This document shows positions 47,230-59,700 of a stretch of 64,000 nt of DNA, piece by piece (positions within the stretch are counted from its first letter, which is position 1; the number at the start of each line of letters is the position of its first letter). Below the pieces are notes generated by a model that was given only the letters and a program-made list of their open reading frames with translations, ran no database searches and was not told the origin of the DNA. A program made the translations under genes and the position numbers. Source of the DNA: Cymbidium sinense (Eukaryota; Streptophyta; Magnoliopsida; Asparagales; Orchidaceae); contig CM038229.1 in NCBI GenBank assembly GCA_021442155.1, positions 69,088,443-69,152,442 on the forward strand, given 5' to 3'.

Positions 47230-48512
47230 TTAGTACTCACTCAACCGACATTTCCATTCTCCCTCTCTCCCGTAAACCTTTCCCTCTCTATCCTCAGCTC
47301 ACTCGCCATGGCTTCTGCAGCATCTCCTACCTCTTTCTCTCTCGTACCCTCAACATCTTCCTCCTCTAGCCGCCGACACTCTGTACCCTCCGTTGCGGTC
47401 ATAGGGCTGAGATTCCCGCTTCGACGTCTAGGCCTCGTCAGAGCAGCGACAGACCCTCGTTTGACTACCCACGTGGCGTCGAAGATCCGGGAGGTGGCCG
47501 TCCGGAGCAGGTGGGGGCCGAGGAGTGTTGCGGCATGACAAAGAGGAGCGTAGGGGACCTGACGGTAATGAATCTTAAGGGGAAGAGGGTCTTCGTTTGC
47601 GCAGATCTACATTACAGATGATACGAGGATTCGAGCAGCAGTCCCTACCATCAAGCATCTATTGAGCAATAGGGCGAAGGTCATTCTTTCTAGTCATTTG
47701 GATAGGCCTAAGGGTGTTACACCTAAGTACCATTTGGATCCACTTATTCCTAGGCTATCCGAACTCCTCGGGATAAAGATTTAGAAGGCTGATGACTGCA
47801 TCAACCCTGAGGTTGAGAAATTGGTTACTTCTCTTTCGGATGGCAGCGTCCTACTACTTGAAAATGTATATTTTTACAAGGAAGAAGAGAAAAAATGACT
47901 CAGAATTTGCAAAGAAGCTCGCCTCCTTGGCTGCTATCTATGTAAATGATGCTTTTGGAATGACACACAGAGCACATGCGCCAATTGAAGGAGTTACCAA
48001 GTTCTTGAAGCCTTCTGTTGCTAGCGTTCTCTTACAAAAAGAGCTCAACTACCTTGTTGGTGTTGTTTCAAACCCCAAGAGGCCTTTCACTGCTATTATG
48101 GGTGGTTCAAAAGTCTCATCCAAAATCAGCGTGATCGAATCACTGTTGGAGAAAGTCGAAATCCTTCTTCTTGGCGGAGGCATGATATTCACCTTCTACA
48201 AGGCACAGGGACTGTAGGTTCTTCTCTGGTAGAGAATGACAAGCTAGATCTTGCAACATCTCTTCTCAACAAGGCCAAATCAAAAGGAGTTTCTCTTTAT
48301 TGCCTACTGATGTGGTGATTGCTGATAAATTCACAGCAGATGCAGATAGCAAGGTTGTGCCATCATCTGCTATTCCTGATGGTTGGATGGGTTTGGACAT
48401 TGGTCCATATTCAATTAAAACATTCAGTGATGCTTTGGATGCCACAAAGACAGTTATTTGAAATGATCTATGGGAGTCTTTGAATTTGATAAGTTTGCCA
48501 TTGGAACTGAGT
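47230..48512 (+). pseudogene. PGK: Processed retrocopy of chloroplast phosphoglycerate kinase, truncated
   Basis: The parent enzyme makes ATP and 3-phosphoglycerate from 1,3-bisphosphoglycerate, or the reverse in the Calvin cycle. The copy begins with leader-like sequence, then ATG at 47308 and a Ser-rich transit peptide (MASAASPTSFSLVPST...), followed by [19 protein letters not shown]. Family blocks then run without introns: [108 protein letters not shown] and [11 protein letters not shown]. The copy ends after EFDKFAIGTE, so the C-terminal part is missing. Defects: the segment after CADL (substrate-binding NVPLD region) is deleted with a frame change, there is a stop after LLGIKI, there are shifts near 48217 and 48300, and a stop in TVIW. 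SHLGRP is now SHLDRP and NVRFY is NVYFY. No poly-A tail is seen because the 3' end is cut off by the next repeat. Confidence 0.93.
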
Positions 48513-49470
48513 CGAGCTCACAAAGTGAATTCGACGAGATTCAGTGCCCAAATTGGAGCTGAAATACACTCGATGTCGCTCAAAATACGTGTGCTTCGAC
48601 TTTGTCGCTATAATCTTTCATCTTGGTGTGGTGAAATCTATACTTATTTACATGTGTATAAGTACATGTACACGTCTTTCTTGGCGTGGTAAAAAAATTT
48701 ATTTCAGCAGGTACCTTAGAGCCCCATACATGTCTTTCTTGGCATAGTGAGAAGACGTATTCACGCTTTGGTTTATACCACCCATATGCACATTTCTTGG
48801 CGTGGTGGGCGACACATGCAGAAGTAACCTATCGCGAGGGCGACGGATCTTTGTCGAAATCTTGTACTTCATAGCGACAAAGACCTACCGACTTGATAAT
48901 AAACTATGACGCAATATAAAATTATTATTTAAATTAACATTGCAGGTGTATAAGTACCCGTACGTGCCTTTCTTGGCGTGACAGAGAAATCTATTTTAGC
49001 AGGTGCTTTAGAGCCTCATATATGCCTTTCTTGGCATAGTAGAATGATACATTCAGGTTGTGGTTTATATACCACCTTTCTTGGCGTGGTGGCGATCATC
49101 ATAAGTAGCCTATCTGGGCGATGTTGGGATCAAATCGCCAAACTTTTCATGAGCATAAATAAATTAATAAAAGATCAACTAAAAAGTTAATATTGATGTT
49201 TTAAACTGACATTGCAAGTATGTAATGCATTCGCTTTTCTTCATGGTAGGAAATCACTTCATATAGATCTTGACCCATACATTATCTTTCTTGATATGGT
49301 GGAAGGATGCATTCGGATTTTTACATATCCTTTTTTTGGCATGAGCAGACAGACCCAACCTCCATTGTAGCCTTCTATATGAGGACGATGCCAGGAGGTT
49401 GTCGAAATGCTGTCAAAATTTTATCTAAAAATTTATACTTGCAATAAAATTCAGTCAGAACAAGTAATAT
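48513..49470 (+). repeat. Three-unit tandem repeat (about 250-300 bp) with TTTCTTGGC motifs
   Basis: Units start near 48654 (tgtataagtacatgtacacg), 48949 (tgtataagtacccgtacgtg) and 49218 (tatgtaatgcattcgctttt). Each contains two or three copies of a TTTCTTGGCRTGGTGG-type word and closes with aaattaacattgcagg or aaactgacattgcaag. The third unit is the most diverged. There is no coding capacity. Confidence 0.8.
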
Positions 49471-50686
49471 TATTCAAATCCCCCTTAAACTTAAATTAAT
49501 GTTGAATGCTTAAACTTAGTGTCTGAGGATGCTGTACGGGTTGATTCCCGATTAGGTCTTAGGATCAGGTTCGAGTTAACAAAATCTAAAAATCTAATGA
49601 TGTTAGTATAATATCTTCAACCTAATAAAATATCTAAAAAATTTAATTCATTATATGACAGATCCGATCTTATTAAATTAATAGAGTGACAAGATAAAAT
49701 AATAATAAATCACCGTGATGATGGCTGTGTTGAATGGAGATTTCAACCAGAGGGGATACTTTCATCAAAATATGATTATAATTTTAAAATAAATTGACTT
49801 AGATTGAATATCAATCTAAATGCAAAATTTAAAATATTATTGAGTTATAAATGTTTAAGTGAAATTCAATATTAAAAACTTAAAGCTAAAAATTCAATCC
49901 ACCTTCCGCAATTGTTTGTTGAATGAGATAAATTAAGAAAATTCTAAGCTTAAAGGGAGTCAAATCAAAATACCATGTTTACTCTCAAATAAATGCCCGG
50001 TAAGGATGTGACCCGTGTTCTTTGCGCATAATTTGGTAGAGCTCACATGATATATAGTTACAGTCATCGGGTGGTTGTCACCAATTGACACCATTATATT
50101 GCGGTCACGATTGTAGCCCATATGCTCCTCAATGGCTCTGTACTTTGAGTTGTGAACCATAGGGTGCACTTGATAAGGGAAAAAGTCACCTGTTAGTTAA
50201 GGTAGACTTAATCCAGTCTCCTTAGACAAAAATCACTCCAAGTATACAAGGATTGCTTGGACGACACAACCCATGGCTACTGACAAGGATCCTTCTATCA
50301 GGCTGGGTCGACTACCTCCTCTGACTAAGTTGACTAGGGACCATAACAAGATGTAAATCATGGGATGGATCGGACATTCATTCCCCGCTTTAAGTTAAAT
50401 ATAATGAATTTCATAAATCTAAATTTCAAAACTTTCTTTCTACTATAAGCTACGCATTAAGCGACAATAATTCTTAATCAAAAGTTCTCTCTGACCCAGA
50501 GGGTAATTAATTATAGGTGCTTGCACCTATAGGAAACCTAGAATCAGATCTAAAGTCCTCACACAATGAGGGCGAAATCTCTGTGTAGTGTCTTATTTAC
50601 TATTCCATCTGCCTTTTGAAAATTACATCGACACTTAAACACTCTTTTTAATGTGAGAGGTCGGTGGTAAATTTTCAGAGCCCACA
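49471..50686 (+). mobile_element. 3' part of the 5' LTR of element A (gypsy, long-LTR type)
   Basis: The right end ...cagagcccaca is set by the primer-binding site that follows. The segment gtaattaattataggtgctt...aggaaacctagaa (50501-50545) resembles the corresponding part of the element B LTR (61028-61075), showing the two are related families. Where this LTR starts is not clear; some of 49471-50000 may belong to something else. Confidence 0.55.
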
Positions 50687-50692
50687 GATTTT

Positions 50693-50710
50693 TGGCGACT
50701 CCGCTTGGGA
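50693..50710 (+). other. Primer-binding site of element A
   Basis: TGGCGACTCCGCTTGGGA lies 6 bp after the LTR end. The word, starting TGG, is of the kind reported for Tat/Ogre-type plant elements (tRNA-Arg primed). Compare the nearly identical site of element B at 61380. Confidence 0.75.
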
Positions 50711-52855
50711 TATGTTTATCTTTCTATCTTTGGTTAGTTGAATCTATACTATAATAGCAGTGGAGTATAATAAATTAAAATATAAAAGTTATTTATAAAA
50801 TGAAATCGATTAAAATTTAAAATTATTTCTGTAATGAACATAATTACGAAGTTCTTAAAATCTTTCTATATACATAATTTATTCTTATATTCTACTATGT
50901 TTATTTTATTGTATCTCTATATTTTGAAAGTGTGGGGTAATATATCAATTGTTGATTACTAATCCTCATATTTCATTTACGAAGAATGGATCTCCAGAAT
51001 ACCCCGTTCACTTTATAGCTAGGTAGTAGAGCTAATATTCGTCTAGCTAATGCCATCATCAACACTAAAAATGCTCAAGATACCATATAATTTAGTAGTG
51101 TGGATTTTCTATCAATCGCTACTAGAACTACTGTTGTACCAGCACGAGACAATTATGTATAACTCACACATCAACCAGTTCAGCATGTTAAGTCTGTTAA
51201 AGCTTTTGTTGCTGTTGAGGCTCCTTGAAAGAGGGCCTCGGTATTTGAAAAGATGTCAAGCTCCACCATGAAAAGAATTATCAGGCGGATGATTTCGATG
51301 GTGCAGAATCTTACTTCCCTTGCCCTTGCACAAGCGACATGATCTTTGAAGCTTCCTCATATGGAGGAAAGCTAACTAGAAGACAGAGGAGAAGAAGGAA
51401 TGCTGAGCTGCGAGCCCATCAGCTCTCACCTGGCCCCTCTATTACACAACCAATCTTACAACCAGAAGTGAGTGTTCCCACTCACAACAAGTTTGAAAAT
51501 CGCAAGTGGGTGAAGAAGAATAGCTCTACTGGTGATATTAAGCAATCATTATGGGAGCAACGATACCAAGCTCCAATCCCACAAAGGAGGCATCCCAAGA
51601 CTATCCTTTAGAGTGCACAGAGTACTAAATGTTGTCAAAGAAAAAGGTCTTATGAAAAAGAGTTATCAGAGGCTAATTATCAGAGAAACTAATAATGTTC
51701 CACTGCAAAGACTACCGTCAATGGTAGTACGAACTCAAGAGCATTACAAACAAGCCCTACACGGTGAGCATTGGGGCGTCACATGTCCAAGAATCCACCG
51801 CCGAAAGATCCTGTCAGAAAGGGAAACAAATCTAAAGGCCAAAGCCTCGAGAAGAAATCACTATGGAGAAGAATAAAGGCATGACATCCGACTTATATTC
51901 CCAGCGATCCACTAGTGATAGGGTCCAGCAGGAATGGGTCCCAAAAAGAAGATTACCATTAATGAGCCAATGGATGGTCGACACCCTGGAGAATCCTCCA
52001 GGGAATCCCATCACCAAGTAGCTCCATCTCCTCAGGAGGTAGTCGACTTCGATCGAAGCCCTCTAATTGAAGAAATGTTCATGCTGCAACCTGAGCCTAA
52101 GATTCATTGGAGATGATGCTTAGAAGTGAGGCTACAAGAAGAAGAAGAAGAAGATGATGATGATGATGATGAGACCATGGGAATAGAAGTGGTCTATATG
52201 ATAGGTCAAGGTGATGATTAGCCTGGTACTCGGTTCTATAATCAATGTCGACGTACCATCCTACCCACTGCTCCTCTAGAAAGATAAGAAGAAGAAGACC
52301 ATTTAGATTCTTCCTCAGATGATGAATGAATGAGTCGAATTAGAAGGGAGGAGAATCTATTGTTCAGCGACGCGCCACACTAGCCCCAAGTCAGGATACA
52401 TACAATACTAGATGAGGACAAAAGATAAAGAAATTGAGTAGCTTAACACTAAAATGAATGAGATGATGGCTCAGACGAATCCTATGATGCAGATAATGCA
52501 GAGGAATGTAGCGGCAATGCCACTATCCATTCCACCCGCTAATCCTTAAGCAGCTAATATCATCCCTACCAATCCACCAATAGAGCCAACACCTCAAACT
52601 TCTGGAGCTCATAATGCTCATGAGGGGAGAAATGAAATTAATCAGTTGGCTTCCCAGCCAACTTCTCAAAACTTGCCTAACACATCAGAGCACATGACAA
52701 CTTCTCAATTGAAGATTATTTTAAATGAGAAAAATTAAAGCTGTTATTGTTGCAGAGCAAGTAGTGAAGTTAATAAATAAAAGCTACCCATATTCTGCAG
52801 AATATGACCAGGTGTTGTATCCTAAAGGTTACTCAGTGCCAAAATTCCACTAATT
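50711..52855 (+). other. Leader and N-terminal gag region of element A, decayed
   Basis: Several open pieces (51339-51611, 51532-51876 and 51934-52116) are polar and rich in Lys, Arg and Glu. An acidic (GAAGAA)n/(GATGAT)n stretch lies near 52138-52172, and a NEMMAQTNPMMQIMQ-like segment is near 52450. This is compatible with the poorly conserved N-terminal region of Tat-type gag, but no domain is recognised. Confidence 0.5.
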
Positions 52856-53760
52856 TGATGGCAACGGTAACCCCAGGCACCACCTAGCACAATTTAAAGC
52901 AATGTGTGGTAATACTAGGGGTAATGACACGCAGTTGTTCTGCTAGTTTGTTAGTAGCTTAACTTTAACTGCTTTCGAGTGGTACGTAGAGTTGCCAAAT
53001 GACTCAATTAAGACACTCACCGAGCTGGAGGCAGTTTTTATCAAAAGATTTGCTAGTTCAGTTAGAAAGACTACAATAGCTGACCTTGCCCTAGAGAAGA
53101 GAAAAAAAGATGAGTCAGTCACTAAATACATAACTCGCTGGTGCAACATGAGCATGAAGTGCGAGCAACAATTGGAAGATGAACATGCAATTCAGTTGCT
53201 AATGGGAAACATCGATGATAAAATGGCACCCTATTTATGCACGAATTCCATCAACACCTTTCAAGAATTACTTGATCTGGTGGCAAAATTTGAAAAGTTG
53301 AATCTTTCCAAAACTGAAGATCATCTAGACAAAATAAAGAAAGGGAAGTTCCCAGAATCAAGGAGGAGTGAATCTCATATCGCTTCATATGATTCAAATA
53401 GAGGAAGGAGAGCAACTTACAATGTTGATAAGGGGGAAGAAACCTATCTATTTTGAAGAGAAAGTTAAACAACCCTTTAATTCTCAACCGAAATTAGTTC
53501 TTGGTGGCAATGACAAACCCAAAACTTTTTCGGGTAGTGGTGAGCGCCCGAGATAATCATTAGGAGATGATGATCGAATGCATCCATCTCTTAAGGAGAA
53601 AATGAATAGAGAATACTCTTTTAAAAGAGAAAGTGTAGCTAAACTATTCCAACAAGCACTCAAGGCAGAGTTGGAGTTGCAAGAATGTAAAAGACCTGAA
53701 GAATCAGGATAAACTAGTAGCCCAAATTATTGTCCATATCATTGGGTAGTTACTCACTAT
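52856..53760 (+). pseudogene. gag: gag capsid domain of element A (Tat/Ogre-type), broken and interrupted
   Basis: The frame reads FDGNGNPRHHLAQFKAM, then a stop after QLFC (near 52943), then SLTLTAFEWYVELPNDSI, ELEAVFIKRFASS, DESVTKYITRWCNMSMKC and FQELLDLVAKFE. This is the retrotransposon gag domain that packages element RNA (PF03732-type). 52992-53456 is uninterrupted. After a further frame change, FQQALKAELELQECKRPEE and SSPNYCPYHWVVTH follow. The last is the CPYH motif of this clade, cut off by the LTR of element B at 53761. Confidence 0.85.
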
Positions 53761-56700
53761 TGACCTCATTTTTGGAATGAGCTCTAAGCCCCTCCATCTT
53801 AGATATAGGACTTCTCTTAGACTTTAAGAGTTCCTTAGTCTTAAGACACATCTAGTAATTAGGTGGACAGTCAACCTAGCCCTAGAGACTTAGAAGAGTT
53901 AGCCATAGGAGTAGATCATGCTTTAGGGGTGTTAGGAAAATTTTCTTATCCTATAGCTTGAACCAAATCCTCACTTCCTTCTTCCAAGTCAAAACTCCAA
54001 ACTCAAATCAATTCCAACTTAATTGATTGACTCCAAACTCATGTAAACTCCAATTCTAACCCAAACCTTGAACCAATTCAATGGATTTTCTCAAATCATG
54101 AATCAATTCTGAACAATTGAAACTTATGATTGAAGCCCATGATTGGATTCCAAATTCCAAAATATTTCCTAAGTCCTTTGATTCCCTCTCATGGACTTAG
54201 CCTAAATCAAACCAAATCAATTCAAATTTAAGAAATTTTCTCACAATCCATTTATATTCTTATTTATATTCACATATATAAATAAAATATAAATTCAAAT
54301 CAATCAAACGAAATTCAAAATTCAAATCCAAATCAAAAATATTTTTGAAGTCCTTTGATTCCCTTTCATGGAATTAGCATAAACTAAATCTAAATCAATT
54401 CAAATTCAAGGAATTTTCTCATATCACATTTATATTCTCATTTATATTCACAAATATAAATGAAATATAAATTCAAATATCCAAAAATAAATTCAAAACT
54501 CAAACTCAAATTCAATCAAAATTCAACCTAAGCCTTTCAAGTCAAATTCTTGAACTTAGCCAAATCAATTTCAAATCAAGCCAAACCCTTGATTTTTCTT
54601 CATGATTCAATTAATCATTCAATCACGAATCCAAATATAAGCATAATTTCCAATCATCAAACCAAAACTAAATTCAAAAATCAAACCCAAGTCAAACTCA
54701 TGTTCACCCTTTGAACTTGAAATTATCAAATGAATCCAAACCCACTTGACTTCAAATGACTTGCAAATGGATTTATATTTCAATCATATCAAGCTTTGAC
54801 CAAGCCATTTGATCTACTTAGGCTCACTTGACCCAAAGTGACCTAAAGTACCCCTTTTGAGCCAAATTCTAATCCTATCCAAATTGGATTGAACTAAGCC
54901 CAACTAAGCCTCACATTGTGAGCAACAATCATCACGAGAATATCAATCATTCAAATTAGGTCAAACCAAGTCAAACCTAAGAGTTGACCAAGTCAACACT
55001 TGGCCAAAATAAAACCTAAACTAGCCAAAATCCACCATAGGCCAAATTGATTGAAACCATTGATCAAAACTCATTCATGATCAATGTTTGAACTTGGCAA
55101 AGTTATCATTTTAGCCTAACCGAGCCCAATTGACCACTTGACTCAAGTTGACCCAACTTGACCTAAAAAGTCAAAATGTGTCAAAACTTGATCTAAGATA
55201 AATTGATTGAAACTAATGGGCCAAGTTCATTCTAAATCACTTGTTGAACTTGACCAAAGCCCCAAATGGCCAACTAGACCCAACCTAGCCCAATTGACCT
55301 TGAACCCAACTTGACCTAAAATGTCAAATTGAGCCAAATCCAAATATAAACCAAAATGATTGGAAAAAAGATACCAATCCATTTCAAATGATCAACCAAA
55401 CATAAACCAACCCATGACCTAACCCAAATAGGTCAAATGAGTCAAATTGGTCAACTTGACTCATTTGACCTAAATGAAATCAAATGAACCAAATCCAAAT
55501 ATAAATCAATTTGAACCAAACCAATGATGCCAAAATATTTCAAATGGTCATATGAACTTGACTCAACCCACCCTTTTGACCAATTGGTCAACTTGACCCA
55601 AGTTGACCCTTTTTGACCTAAATGGGTCAATATGAGCCAAATCATATCAAACCAACTCCAAATTCAATGAAACTTGACCTAACCCATTTTTCAATCATAC
55701 CAAACATTTTCAAAATAAAATCCAAGCCAAATGACTATTTTACTCCTAGGCCATAGGGTAACCTAAAATCAAAACCACTTGGAATTTGGTCAATTCCTTT
55801 TCATGGACACTTGGCATCCTCTTAGTGAATCAAATGGTCACTAATGGATATGGTGCACATGAACTAATGGGTTTGGGCCATCCCAACCCAACCTAAGGCT
55901 AAAATTGATCACCCCCATGGACATGAGCACATGGAAATCCTTCCTCCACCTTATTTTGCATATGACAACTTCTCCACTACTCCCTCTGGCCAAAACCGAA
56001 CCACATGCAACTCTAAATGGCCAAAAGAACCCATTGAATAGGGTGTATTGGATCAAAATGGCAAAGCTCTTCATGACCATCTGATTCACTTAGGGCGATA
56101 TATACTCCCCTTAATTCCACTTGAATTCATATCACGCACACTCAATTGACCAGAGGGAACTCAGAGCAAGCATCCTAGAGCTCCTCCAAGCTTCCTAAAG
56201 TCATTTGGAATTCTCCATTTTTGGTTTCTTCAAGCCAAAATTAGGGGAGCTCTACCAAAGATCCATCTCACTCAATACTTCAAATCATGCTAATTCCCCT
56301 TGCAAGCTCCATTAGAGGACTCAATCGAGCTTGCCAAAAGCTTAATCCAAGTTCTCAAGGCAAGGGAGAGGGGAGATAGACTAAGATCGAGCCCAATTGA
56401 AGGAGAGCTTGGTCCATAGAAAGATCCCCTCAACCAAGTCACCTCAAATCTTCAACAGGGCTTCGTCTCCACTAGACGAAGCTACCTCATTGGATTCATG
56501 CACCGGTGATAGGCTCTAGTGAGGTATGTCTTCAACCCGAGCTTAAAGTAGACATGGTGTGGTCTTTTATGAAAGAAATTCTCACCTCATGAGAATTTGA
56601 TCATTAGATCTTCTCCCCTTTACTCGTAGATAGTGTGGGTACAATTTGAGTTCAATCTGAGCTCGAATCATGCCTTGAAAGGTGGACGGTTCCCCTTTCC

Positions 56701-59700
56701 CATAGAGAAACTCAAGGATGGATCATCGACCATCCATCCACGCATTTTAGATGGATGGCCATGATCAAGATGCGTAGGAATATCTGATTAATCCTTTAAT
56801 ACCACAGGCTTTATCTCAACCGTCCGATCTTAGATCAGACGGGTGAGGAGAAAGGGTGTAACACCTCTGCTGCGTGATGCTACGATGTGATAACTTAAGT
56901 GGCCTCTCCCATCACGTCATATGGAAAGTGCGCGCCGCGTCAGCCTCCATGTGGTGCTGACGGGATTAGCTATTTTAATTAGGGATTTAATTAATTATCC
57001 TTAATGGATGAATCTTTAAAATATCATAACTAATCCTAAAAAAATCATAAAAATACAGGGTAAAATGCACTGTAAAGATAATTCAGAGGAAAATGTTCTA
57101 AAATTATTTCCAATAAATTTTGAATAGTGTATTTTTCTTAATTAGGGTTTTATTGAAAACTTAATAACCCTAATTACTCTCTAATTATCTTACTGATTAA
57201 TTCCAAACTTCTCATGTGCATTTAGGGGGATGACTTTTGCCTCTCCTAATTTTCATGAGATTTATTGATGAGTTAATTAGGGAGATCAATTAATGAATCC
57301 TTAATTACTCTCTTTATATAATTAAGGTAATTAAGCATATGAGCAGTGATTTAATCCCTTTATTAAGTTAATTAAGCCTTGCTTAAGTAGAGAAGAGGTT
57401 TATGGAATGGGTTTGGGGAATTTTTCCTAAGCCATTGCCTAAACTCCTTTCCTTCCTTAATCTAAACTTAATTAAAGGCTAATCCCCTAATTGCTTGCTT
57501 AATTACTTTGATAAAATTTTTAAAAAATTCCAGAACTTAATCAATTTACCTTGGGTAGGTGCTTAGGTGTTCAATAACCTAAGTAGCTTAAGGAAATCAA
57601 AATCCAACCCACATGTGTGGGAAGGGTTATGAAGTACTTAAATTAAAGCCTTTAACTTAATTAATCACTAATTGTGAGCCAATTGCATTAGGCCTCTTTC
57701 TTTCCTAGGTGCATTACTGATTTAAATTCCTTATGTGATTTTATATTATACATTGGCTCATAATTATGTGATTAAATATGGTAAAGAGGTATAGGTAAGG
57801 GATAATTAACACACATAATTCACAGCTTAACCTAACTAAAGCATAAAATTAATCTAATCAGCTAAAAATTGAACTCAAATAACTCACACATGGGGGAATG
57901 GATTAAGACTACCAAACTCATCTCACATTTTTCAAATTGAAATCAAACTCAAACAAAATCCAAACTCTCCTTAAACAAATTTTATTTGCTTTAAATAATC
58001 TTACTCATAGGATTGTCTTTAGGAATTAATTAGGGTGGATGAACTTAAATTTATTTCATCACTTTATTTCTTTTCTAACATGCTAAATGTGTATGCCATA
58101 TGAAAATCATGCATTCATACTTTTTAAAAATCAAATTAAAAATGAAATGTTTCCTTTATGTCAAGTTGCATGTTTTGGCTAAAGTAATAATATGAATGAC
58201 TATTATCACTATTAAATCCAAAATTATTTTTAACATCTATAAAACAAAACTGAAAGGTGTGCTACTTATAATTATTTATAAGCTTGGATGTGAGTATAAA
58301 TATAAAGATTTGCATAGTATGGCTTTCCTTCTCTCTTTTTTTAGCATAGTTTTGAATATGATTTGGTAAAGTGTATAGTTCATTTAAAAAGAACACAACA
58401 CTTGCTTAAATCTATTCATATTTATTCCTATGTTATTACTTAAGAAGGACATCCACACTTACACATATGAATTGCATAAATAAATTAAACAAACAAACAC
58501 AAACGTTTGCATCTTTCTTTTTCCATTCATTTCTTTTGTACACGCATATGTATTTGTAGAAAGTGGTATATTAGTCCGGACATCCCCAGGGTTGCGAGGC
58601 TTTAAGTATCCATAAGTAGATCTTGTACTTTACACCCTTAGTGCTAATAATGGCACCGTACTCACTTATTCCTTTTATACATATAAATGTGTATGTAAAA
58701 AAATGGATAAAAGAATCCCTCTTTTCTACTTAATGAAAATCATGCATCATGAAGTATCCAAATTTTCTTAAGTAATATCACTTAGCATTCATTATGAAAG
58801 TGTGATAAACATTCTCATTTGTATGCATATATATGCTTATAATTCATCCATATGCATGTTATACATGTTGAGAAAGAAATAAAGTATTATGTGTTTTGTG
58901 ATATTAATCCACTTTACTTAATCTTAAAATACCTTTTTTTGGATAGGTTTGTTTAGAGAAAATCTAAACTTAGGATTAATTAAAAGACATAATAAACATT
59001 CATAGTTCTTTTTCTTTTCCCTCTCTGCACAACTTAGTAATTAATTATAGGTCCATTCAAACCTAAATAAATCATCAAATAAAAATCAAATAAATCAATT
59101 AAACAACTTAAATGAAACCACCCTCTAAGTTGAACTTTTCACACTTAGAAAATTTAAACCTTAAGGCCTAGTTAGGCATACCACACAAACCTTTTAAAGC
59201 ACACGCGTTAGACTAAGTCACCATTTCTAGCTTTAGGTTAGGGCGGTGCATAGTTTGATGCTTTGCTTTTATTTTGTGATATAATGTTTTAGTCTGGATG
59301 TTAGGGTGCATGTACGTAGATTGAATGGTATGATGATTTAGTCTAATCATTGTCTTCTACAATGGATTATTCTTAAGGGGTGATGCAATAAAAAATATAA
59401 AATTACTTTTGCCGTGCAGGTGCTTATACCCTTAAGCATAATCCAAAATAGGTCAGGTGAACTTTGTTACCCATGTGTGGGGTGCTAAGTCCAATATATG
59501 TATATACATGCTGGGGATTGAATGGTCTGTTTGGATAATCTCTGTTTTGCAGGCATTAATTAGATTTTTTTTCTCATTTTCATGTATTTTTGCAATTAGG
59601 ATTTTGGAATGATTGTTATGGGGGATTAGGATGAACATTGGTCATAAGATCATGTTTTATTTACCATGTGAAGCCTTTAGAGAAACCACATTCCAACCAT

